A stretch of 5,119 nt of DNA, taken from Elusimicrobiota bacterium. GTDB lineage: Bacteria > Elusimicrobiota > Elusimicrobia > Elusimicrobiales > UBA9959. Made by a program: the position numbers and the translations under genes. The notes under the pieces were generated by a model, which had not been told where the DNA came from, ran no database searches, and was given only the letters and a program-made list of their open reading frames with translations. The stretch is from NCBI GenBank assembly GCA_030639665.1, contig DAOWCC010000163.1, forward strand, positions 1 to 5,119, in the 5' to 3' direction. Shown piece by piece: positions 1 to 5,119 of this stretch. Positions within the stretch are counted from its first letter, which is position 1. The number at the start of each line of letters is the position of its first letter.

Positions 1-969
1 ATAAGCCTTGAAAGCATTAAGATTTTTTCAAATTGGAAAAAGAAAACCGGCATTGATATTGGTTGGATGAAAAACGGCTATTGTTTTCCCGTTTACAATG
101 AAAGTGACGAGAGAATGCTTAAAGATATGCTTAAGATTCAGCAGTCCCACGGCTTGAACATAAAGTGGATAGATAAAAAAGAAATAATGGAACTTGCTCC
201 AGGTATAAGCGAGAAAGATTTGCGCGGTGGAACTTTTTCTCCCGACGATGGCAGCGCTTCGCCTCTCTTGGCTCTTAACTCTTTTTATGAATATGCTTTA
301 AAATCGGGAGCGGTATTTAAGTTCAAAGAAAAAGCCATTGCAATTTTAATGGAGAAAAATGCCGTTAAAGGCGTATTGACGAATAAAGGAGAATATTTTG
401 CTCCCATAGTTGTTAACGCGGCTGGAGCTTATGCCAAAGAACTTTCAAAAACGGTCGGTATTGATATTCCCGTCAGGCCCGATTGCCATGAGGCCGGAAT
501 AACGGAGCCCGTTAAAACGGGTATAAAGCCGATGATGGTGGATATAATGCCGGGCTTAAAATCAAGAAACTATTATTTTTATTCCAATAGTGAAAACCAG
601 ATAATTTTTTGTCTTACTCCTTCCCCGACCATATGGGGAGATGACAGGGATTCGACTTCTCAATTCCTGCCTGAAATTTCAAAACGAATGATTCAATTGA
701 TTCCAAAGCTCTCAAATATTAAAGTGAGGCGCGTGTGGCGCGGACTTTATCCTATGACTCCCGACGGTTTTCCCATTGTGGATTTTCCCAAGCAATTGAA
801 AGGCTATGTTTTGGCCGCCGGCATGTGCGGGCAAGGCTTTATGCTCGGACCGGGCTTGGGCCGGGCGCTTTCGAATATTATTACCGGCAATAAACCGGAG
901 GAAAATAGAGCGCGAATAAAAGGATTTGAATTAAGCCGCAAATTTGAAGGCCGGGAAAAACTTAAGTGA
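1..969 (+). CDS. FAD-dependent oxidoreductase, DAO family (SoxB/DadA-like), 5'-truncated
   Basis: This is the C-terminal 322 residues of a flavoprotein of the D-amino acid/sarcosine oxidase (DAO) superfamily, which oxidises amines or amino acids at a bound flavin. The frame is open from base 1. Codons before the first ATG at 67 already fit the family, so that ATG is internal and the true start lies outside the window. Family members are usually about 380-400 residues, so roughly 60-80 residues with the GxGxxG dinucleotide-binding motif are missing. Visible signatures are VVNAAGAYA (near base 409), the conserved segment before the flavin site WRGLYPMTPDGFPIVD (736-783) and GMCGQGFMLGPGLGR (from 820). 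The closest resemblance is to sarcosine oxidase beta-type proteins. At the place where monomeric sarcosine oxidase has its flavin-linking Cys this protein has Gly, so FAD is probably non-covalent (inference). The substrate is unknown. The stop overlaps the next gene's GTG start. Confidence 0.88.
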   Translation: MSLESIKIFSNWKKKTGIDIGWMKNGYCFPVYNESDERMLKDMLKIQQSHGLNIKWIDKKEIMELAPGISEKDLRGGTFSPDDGSASPLLALNSFYEYALKSGAVFKFKEKAIAILMEKNAVKGVLTNKGEYFAPIVVNAAGAYAKELSKTVGIDIPVRPDCHEAGITEPVKTGIKPMMVDIMPGLKSRNYYFYSNSENQIIFCLTPSPTIWGDDRDSTSQFLPEISKRMIQLIPKLSNIKVRRVWRGLYPMTPDGFPIVDFPKQLKGYVLAAGMCGQGFMLGPGLGRALSNIITGNKPEENRARIKGFELSRKFEGREKLK

Positions 970-1685
970 TTAATAAAAATCCTCATGCTCTTGTCAGTAA
1001 AGAGCCGGAACTCCTGCATAAGATAAAAAATCTCAAGAAAAAAGTATTTGAAAAAGAGACGGCTTTATTTGACGCTCTTGAAGATTTTGTGGCTATTCAA
1101 GCGCGTATAAAAGATTTTTATTCCAAAGTGTATTTGTCCAGACTTGGAAAATATATGGAAAAAATTGAAGAGCTCAAGGAGAAGATGCTTGGCAAGGTTC
1201 CTAAGGTGAAAAAACATCTTCCCGAGTTTTCTTTAACCAAGGAAATTGATGAAAATCCCGAAGTGCAAAAAGAGCTCAAAACCATCTATAGGAAACTCGC
1301 GAAACTTTATCATCCCGATAGAATCAAGGATATGGAAGAAAGGGATTTTTTAAATCGCCGGATGTCCGATATAAATGAGTCTTTTCAGAAAGGCGATATT
1401 GACGGCCTTAGAAGATATCTTAAGCGCGCCGACGCCGAAATGGGACTCGGGCTTTCTTCGCTCAAACGGATAAAATATCTTGACGCGGATTTGATTGTTT
1501 TGGGCGAGATGAAGGCTCTTTATGATAAGAAGATTGAGATTGTTAAAGAAAATCAAATGTGTAAGCTCATGAACAAAACGGACACCGAAAAAGAAGAAGT
1601 TTATAAAGAAACGGAAGAAAGGCTTAAGTTTGATATCGCTCTTCACCAAAAAATATTAAAAAGTTTAAATAAAGACGAAGAATAA
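966..1685 (+). CDS. J-domain (DnaJ-like) protein with N-terminal helical region
   Basis: This 239-residue protein probably acts in the cytoplasm as an Hsp70 (DnaK) co-chaperone; no signal peptide or membrane segment is seen. Residues 13-75 are rich in Lys, Glu and Leu and likely form a long helix or coiled coil. Residues about 98-155 match a J domain: the helix II segment IYRKLAKLYHPDR contains the DnaK-activating HPD motif at 116-118, and the helix III segment RRMSDINESFQKGD follows. The remaining 85 residues are again charged and helical. The Gly/Phe-rich and zinc-finger regions of true DnaJ are absent, so this is a specialised class C-type J protein. The layout of an N-terminal coiled coil before a late J domain is known from uncharacterised bacterial proteins. 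The GTG start is chosen because it gives a 4-bp GTGA overlap with the upstream gene, typical of translational coupling. A weak GAAGG lies 15 nt upstream, and the next in-frame ATG (codon 64) would remove the helical region. The client is unknown. Confidence 0.85.
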   Translation: MINKNPHALVSKEPELLHKIKNLKKKVFEKETALFDALEDFVAIQARIKDFYSKVYLSRLGKYMEKIEELKEKMLGKVPKVKKHLPEFSLTKEIDENPEVQKELKTIYRKLAKLYHPDRIKDMEERDFLNRRMSDINESFQKGDIDGLRRYLKRADAEMGLGLSSLKRIKYLDADLIVLGEMKALYDKKIEIVKENQMCKLMNKTDTEKEEVYKETEERLKFDIALHQKILKSLNKDEE

Positions 1686-1703
1686 ATCGGCGATATGGGA
1701 TAT

Positions 1704-1730
1704 GTATTCGGAAGTCCAACTTCCGAATAT
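1704..1730. repeat. Palindrome (11-bp stem, 3-nt loop) in intergenic gap
   Basis: The arms TATTCGGAAGT (1705-1715) and ACTTCCGAATA (1719-1729) are exact reverse complements around a CCA loop, and the outer pair 1704/1730 can wobble (G-T). The hairpin lies 19 bp past the stop of the J-domain gene and about 49 bp before the TolC-like gene. Neither side has a T-tract, so it is not a standard intrinsic terminator on either strand, although it may still pause transcription or protect RNA 3' ends. It could be a dispersed REP-like palindromic element or a protein-binding site. One copy in one window cannot decide this. Confidence 0.75.
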
Positions 1731-1770
1731 CTTGGATTGGAGACGCAATAAAATAAAGAGTTTTGCGTTA

Positions 1771-1776
1771 TATAAT
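1771..1776 (+). promoter_or_regulatory. Possible -10 box (TATAAT) just before the TolC-like gene
   Basis: A perfect TATAAT ends 2 bp before the ATG at 1779. No convincing -35 box sits 16-18 bp upstream (the region is A-rich). If used, transcription would start at or just inside the first codons, which would give a leaderless or start-less message. This site is therefore doubtful and may be chance in AT-rich DNA. The 93-bp gap is still the most likely place for the efflux operon's promoter. Confidence 0.2.
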
Positions 1777-1778
1777 GT

Positions 1779-3044
1779 ATGGCCATTAAACAGACACTTT
1801 CATTGTTTTTCCTTTCATTGTTTTTTCCGAGTTTTATATTCGCGCAAGATTCTCTGGTTTTAGATTGGGAACAATGCCGAAAAATCGCTTTTAAAAATAA
1901 TTCTTCCCTTAAATCCAAAAAATTATCCATAGAAGAATACCGCTATAAATATTTGGCGGGATTGAATGATTATTATCCCAAGATTAGTCTTAGCCATTCT
2001 CTCAGGAGAAGCGGAGGCGATTCGGGAGTTTTCAATACTGTTTCCGCCGGCATAAGCGCCAGTGAGAAAATATTTGATTTAAGAACGATTTCTTCCATTA
2101 AAATTAGAAAGTTTTCCTATGAGAAAATGATTTTAAATTACGCGCTTGAATCTTCAAGTTTACGCTATGAACTTTCCAATGCCTTTATGACGCTCCTTGT
2201 GGCGCAAGAAAAAATATCAGTCAGTTCGAAAATAGCGATTATGCGCGAAAAGAACGCGAGGCTTTTAAAATTAAAATATGAAAGCGGACGGGAAAGCAGA
2301 GGAAACGCCATGTATTCGAATGCCTTATATGAAAAGGCCAAGGCGGATCTTATTCGTTCCAAAAGAGCTCTTTCATCCGCGCGAAGAAAATTCGCTCAGT
2401 ATTTGAATTTGCCTTTGAATAGCGATGTGAAAGTAAAGGGAGATTTTCGAGTTCCCGATTCTCTCTCAAGTTTTAAAGAAGCGATGGATATTATTGAAAA
2501 GACTCCGAGAATAATGTCGCTTAAAAAAGATATAGAAAGCGCGAAAGAAAGAAAATTTTCAGCCAAATACGACCTTTATCCGACTCTTTCGGCGTCTCAG
2601 TCCATGAGTTGGAGCGGTAATACGGAATTTCCATCTTCAAGAAGCTGGAGTTTGGGGCTTAGTTTGAGCTTGCCTGTTTTTTCAAGCGGTATAACCCATT
2701 ACTCCAATAATGTGAAGGCGTCCGGTTATTATCTAAAGGGATTAAAAGAGAAGCTAAAAGATGAAATCAGTTCAATCAAGAATGATCTTGCGGCGGCTTT
2801 TGATGATTTTTTAAATGCCGTTGATGCCGCCCGAACGCAAGAGATTATGCTTGAGGCCAATGAGGAAAGATATATGGAAGCTCAGATAAAATATATGGCC
2901 GGCAAGATAAGTTTTATCGATCTTGATAATATTGAACAGAATCTCGTTGACGCGCGCTTAAACCGTCTTGAATATCTGAAGAACACGAATATTAAAAAGA
3001 ATTCTATCGATAAGCTTCTTGGCGTGGAATTAGCCGGGAAATAA
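1779..3044 (+). CDS. TolC-family outer-membrane efflux protein
   Basis: This 421-residue protein is an outer-membrane factor, expected to trimerise into a beta-barrel plus periplasmic alpha-helical tunnel through which an inner-membrane pump exports its cargo. Residues 1-22 form a Sec signal peptide (Lys4, a Leu/Phe-rich core, likely cleavage after IFA before Gln23). The mature part opens with the family hallmark WEQCRKIAFKNNSSL (30-44). The two internal OEP repeats are visible. Each has a strand segment after a Tyr-Pro turn (YPKISLS near 66, YPTLSAS near 267) and a second strand segment (VSAGISASEKIFDL near 88, LGLSLSLPVFSSG near 292), separated by long charged helices. An in-frame TAA at 1773-1775 blocks any upstream start, so ATG 1779 is the earliest start. 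No good Shine-Dalgarno sequence precedes it. Length is normal for the family. It is the first gene of an efflux operon with the adaptor 20 bp downstream, which supports a role in tripartite export rather than as a stand-alone porin. Confidence 0.9.
   Translation: MAIKQTLSLFFLSLFFPSFIFAQDSLVLDWEQCRKIAFKNNSSLKSKKLSIEEYRYKYLAGLNDYYPKISLSHSLRRSGGDSGVFNTVSAGISASEKIFDLRTISSIKIRKFSYEKMILNYALESSSLRYELSNAFMTLLVAQEKISVSSKIAIMREKNARLLKLKYESGRESRGNAMYSNALYEKAKADLIRSKRALSSARRKFAQYLNLPLNSDVKVKGDFRVPDSLSSFKEAMDIIEKTPRIMSLKKDIESAKERKFSAKYDLYPTLSASQSMSWSGNTEFPSSRSWSLGLSLSLPVFSSGITHYSNNVKASGYYLKGLKEKLKDEISSIKNDLAAAFDDFLNAVDAARTQEIMLEANEERYMEAQIKYMAGKISFIDLDNIEQNLVDARLNRLEYLKNTNIKKNSIDKLLGVELAGK
1797..1826 (+). 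repeat. 15-bp in-frame tandem duplication inside the signal peptide
   Basis: CTTTCATTGTTTTTC (1797-1811) is followed directly by CTTTCATTGTTTTTT (1812-1826), 14 of 15 bases identical. In protein it reads LSLFF twice (residues 7-16) and makes up most of the hydrophobic core of the TolC-like signal peptide. The unit is a multiple of three, so gain or loss would change signal-peptide length without a frameshift. Confidence 0.85.
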
Positions 3045-3055
3045 TCATATCCTTT

Positions 3056-3060
3056 GGAGA
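3056..3060 (+). promoter_or_regulatory. Ribosome binding site (GGAGA) of the adaptor gene
   Basis: GGAGA lies 4 nt before the ATG at 3065, inside the 20-bp gap after the TolC-like gene. It is the best Shine-Dalgarno match in the window and fixes the adaptor start, which is followed at once by the expected Lys-Lys-hydrophobic N terminus. Confidence 0.65.
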
Positions 3061-3064
3061 CTCT

Positions 3065-4057
3065 ATGAAAAAAGTTTTAGTTTTTACAATAATTTTAATC
3101 CTGACAGGTTCGGGGATATATTATTATCAAACCAAGAAAGGGAAAAACGGCGTAAAATATATTCAAAGCCAAGCCATAAGTAAAAATATGAGCAAAATAA
3201 TAGATACTACCGGCGAGGTGGAGCCTTTAAACAGAGTGGAGATAACCCCGTCTTCCCCCGGACGGGTGGAAAAAATTCTTGTTAAAGAGGGAGATAAAAT
3301 TTTAGTCGGACAAACACTCGCTTTGATGAGTTCGCAGGACAGAGTGGCCATAATGGACGCGGCTCGTTCCATGGATGAGAAAGAGTATGAATACTGGAAG
3401 AACGCCTATAAGCCGATAAAAATAATTTCTCCGCTTGATGGAACCATAATTTTAAAAAATGTGGTTGAAAGCCAAACGGTGGGAGCAAGCACCGTTCTTT
3501 TCGCTATGTCTGACAGGCTTATTATAAGCGCGAATGTGGATGAATCCGATATAGGGCGCGTTAAAGTAGGACAGAAAGCCGAAATAATTTTAGACGCTTA
3601 TCCTCAGGAAATCGTAAAGGGCAGAATTTTTCAGATTTTAGACGAGGGAAAAAATGTCAGCAATGTGATTATTTATAAGATTAAAATAATGTCCCGCCGC
3701 TTGCCTTCATTCTTTAAATCAAAAATGACCGCGAATATAAAAATTTATCTGGCGAAAAGAAAAAGCGTTATAGTCGCGCCCTCAAACAGTATTACCGTCG
3801 ATGAAGACGGCGATGCCGTTATTATAACAGGATTTAACGGTGAAAAACCCGTATATACGAAAGTAAAAACGGGAAATGATTTTCAGGGAAGGACGGAAAT
3901 TATTTCAGGGCTTGAAGATGGGGATTCTCTTTGGTATGAAGATAAGAAATATATTCCTCAAAAATCGGCGTCCGAAAAAAATCCGTTTATGCCCAAGCGT
4001 CCGGGCAGAGGCAGAGGAAATAAAGGAAAAAATGGCGCTAAGAAATCCGCAAAATAG
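3065..4057 (+). CDS. Periplasmic adaptor (membrane fusion protein), MacA/HlyD-like
   Basis: This 330-residue protein should link the inner-membrane ABC exporter to the outer-membrane channel. Residues 4-21 form an N-terminal membrane anchor or uncleaved signal (MKK followed by a hydrophobic run; no lipobox Cys). Next comes a first lipoyl half-motif (about 57-90: VEITPSSPGRVEKILVKEGD, then VGQTLALM) and a second half (117-149: PIKIISPLDGTIILKNVVES, then QTVGASTVLFAM). After these come the beta-barrel domain (LIISANVDESDIGRVKVGQ at 152-170, AEIILDAYP after it) and a membrane-proximal domain ending near residue 300. Only about 26 residues (91-116) separate the lipoyl halves, much shorter than the long coiled-coil hairpin of E. 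coli MacA. The last 21 residues are strongly basic and Gly-rich, probably disordered. The downstream MacB-like gene and upstream TolC-like gene support the MacA-like assignment. I leave out a gene symbol because the hairpin differs from true MacA and the substrate is unknown. Confidence 0.88.
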   Translation: MKKVLVFTIILILTGSGIYYYQTKKGKNGVKYIQSQAISKNMSKIIDTTGEVEPLNRVEITPSSPGRVEKILVKEGDKILVGQTLALMSSQDRVAIMDAARSMDEKEYEYWKNAYKPIKIISPLDGTIILKNVVESQTVGASTVLFAMSDRLIISANVDESDIGRVKVGQKAEIILDAYPQEIVKGRIFQILDEGKNVSNVIIYKIKIMSRRLPSFFKSKMTANIKIYLAKRKSVIVAPSNSITVDEDGDAVIITGFNGEKPVYTKVKTGNDFQGRTEIISGLEDGDSLWYEDKKYIPQKSASEKNPFMPKRPGRGRGNKGKNGAKKSAK

Positions 4058-4098
4058 CAAAATCCGTCAAGATAATTTGAGCTAAGAGCTTTGAGAAA

Positions 4099-5119
4099 AT
4101 GATAGAAATTAAGGGCATTAAAAAAGTATATAAAATGGGCAGCCAATCCCTTGAGGTTTTAAGGGGTGTGGACCTCAAAATAAATGAAGGTGAGTTTATA
4201 GCCATTATGGGCGCGTCGGGTTCCGGCAAATCCACGCTAATGCATATACTCGGTCTTTTGGATAAGCCGTCCGCGGGAAAATATTCCATTTACGGCAGAG
4301 AAATTTCCAAGCTTAATGATTTTGAACTCGCGCAGTTGCGCGCCAGATTTATAGGTTTTGTGTTTCAGCAGTTTAATCTTTTGTCCAGAATAAACGCTCA
4401 TGAAAATGTGGCTTTGCCTCAAATATATCTTGGAGAGAAGAAACAAAGTAATCTCGCCCGGCGATTTTTGAAAACCGTCGGTCTTGAAGATAGGATGAGT
4501 CACAAGCCCAATGAACTCTCCGGAGGCCAGCAGCAAAGGGTGGCTATCGCGAGAGCGCTTGTAAATAATCCGAAAATAATTTTTGCCGATGAGCCAACGG
4601 GAAATTTAGCCTCCGAGCAATCACATGAAATTATGGAGATACTTAAGCAACTGAACGCTGATGGAATTACAGTTGTGATAGTGACCCATGAATCTGCAAT
4701 AGCCGAATATGCCGACAGGATTATAAAAGTAAAAGATGGTTTAATAACGGATGACATTTTAAAAAAAGGCGTAAAACCTTGCGCGGCTTCCTCTCATAAA
4801 GCTTATATTAAGAAAAAATCCTTTCTCAATTTATATGAGATAATCGAAAATTTAAATTCAGCCGTAAAATCCATAATCTCAAATAAAACCCGTTCGCTTT
4901 TAACCATGCTCGGAATAATAATAGGTGTTTCAGCTCTAATATCAATGCTTGCGGTAGGCCATGGGGCGCGGAAATCTCTTGAAAAACAAATGTCCTCTTT
5001 GGGAACCAATCTTTTGATTGTCCTGCCGGGGCGCAGTCATCGCGGTGGCGCTTCAACCGGCGCCGTGAGCAGATTGGATAAGGCTGATGCCAAAGCTATA
5101 CTGAAAGAAGTTCCTCATA
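4099..5119 (+). CDS. macB: MacB-like ABC transporter, ATPase-permease fusion, 3'-truncated
   Basis: The frame is open to the right edge and gives the first 340 residues of a protein expected to be about 640-650 long. Residues 1-220 are an ABC ATPase of the MacB/LolD type: Walker A GASGSGKST (38-46), Q-loop Gln90 in FVFQQFNLL, signature LSGGQ (140-144), Walker B IIFADEP (160-166) with catalytic Glu165, and H-loop His197. The D-loop reads GNLAS instead of the usual GNLDS. A linker of about 40 residues leads into the permease half: NKTRSLLTMLGIIIGVSALI (262-281) includes the first membrane helix, followed by the family segment SLGTNLLIVLPG (300-311) that begins the periplasmic domain. MacB-type proteins use ATP to drive periplasmic mechanotransmission, expelling substrates through a TolC-like duct. 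The ATG at 4099 is the only ATG downstream of an in-frame TGA (4078-4080) that leaves a full ATPase domain; a weak AAGAG lies 10 nt upstream. The gene lies 41 bp after the adaptor. The symbol reflects family, not a proven macrolide substrate. Confidence 0.92.
   Translation, partial: MIEIKGIKKVYKMGSQSLEVLRGVDLKINEGEFIAIMGASGSGKSTLMHILGLLDKPSAGKYSIYGREISKLNDFELAQLRARFIGFVFQQFNLLSRINAHENVALPQIYLGEKKQSNLARRFLKTVGLEDRMSHKPNELSGGQQQRVAIARALVNNPKIIFADEPTGNLASEQSHEIMEILKQLNADGITVVIVTHESAIAEYADRIIKVKDGLITDDILKKGVKPCAASSHKAYIKKKSFLNLYEIIENLNSAVKSIISNKTRSLLTMLGIIIGVSALISMLAVGHGARKSLEKQMSSLGTNLLIVLPGRSHRGGASTGAVSRLDKADAKAILKEVPH

Noticed and set aside
508..521. Small inverted repeat CCCGTT-AA-AACGGG
   Set aside because: It lies inside the oxidoreductase coding sequence, is short and has no T-tract; chance is the simplest explanation.
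1704..1745. Intrinsic terminator for the oxidoreductase/J-protein pair
   Set aside because: The stem is strong but the following bases (CTTGGATTGGAGACG) contain no T-run, so I kept it only as a palindrome.
1643..1930. 95-codon open frame on the minus strand across the intergenic gap
   Set aside because: It overlaps the end of the J-domain gene and the start of the TolC-like gene, has no recognisable domain, and reads through the palindrome. It is a by-product of the + strand genes.
3876..4085. 69-codon + strand frame overlapping the adaptor C terminus
   Set aside because: It is an out-of-frame shadow of the adaptor; its product is basic and shows no recognisable domain, and it lacks its own ribosome binding site.
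4058..4098. Possible terminator or extra promoter between adaptor and MacB-like gene
   Set aside because: Only a weak AGCT-AAG-AGCT symmetry is present, with no T-tract and no promoter-like pair of boxes; the genes most likely share one transcript.
4237..4536. Minus-strand open frames over the MacB-like gene (also 4038-4289, 4500-4757, 4803-5056)
   Set aside because: They are antisense to a gene with intact Walker A, signature and Walker B motifs, and their products show no family features.

Overview
The window looks like ordinary chromosomal DNA from a Gram-negative (two-membrane) bacterium of moderate to low GC. The evidence is an outer-membrane efflux channel with a Sec signal peptide, a periplasmic adaptor and an ABC exporter in a row. 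Every gene is on the + strand, coding is dense, and codon use looks uniform by eye. I cannot name the species. The style of the proteins (short-hairpin adaptor, MacB-type ABC protein) recalls uncultivated lineages such as Elusimicrobiota or Omnitrophota, but that is a low-confidence impression.

Layout. Positions 1-969 hold the C-terminal part of an FAD-dependent amine/amino-acid oxidoreductase of the DAO family, cut by the left edge. It overlaps by 4 bp (GTGA) the start of a 239-residue J-domain protein with an HPD motif (966-1685). The 93-bp gap that follows (1686-1778) is the only sizeable non-coding stretch. It carries a near-perfect palindrome (1704-1730) without a T-tract. A three-gene tripartite efflux operon then begins: a TolC-family outer-membrane protein (1779-3044), a MacA-like periplasmic adaptor (3065-4057) and a MacB-like ABC ATPase-permease fusion (4099 to the right edge, incomplete). 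Gaps inside this operon are 20 and 41 bp.

How the genes work together. The last three genes should form one export machine: cytoplasmic ATPase and inner-membrane permease (MacB-like), periplasmic adaptor (MacA-like) and outer-membrane duct (TolC-like). The substrate cannot be read from the sequence. The first two genes form a separate, translationally coupled pair with no obvious functional link to the exporter.

I see no clearly new biological system, RNA gene, CRISPR array or mobile element. The most notable points are the very short helical hairpin of the adaptor, a D-loop Asp-to-Ala change in the ATPase, an in-frame 15-bp duplication in the TolC-like signal peptide, and the palindrome.
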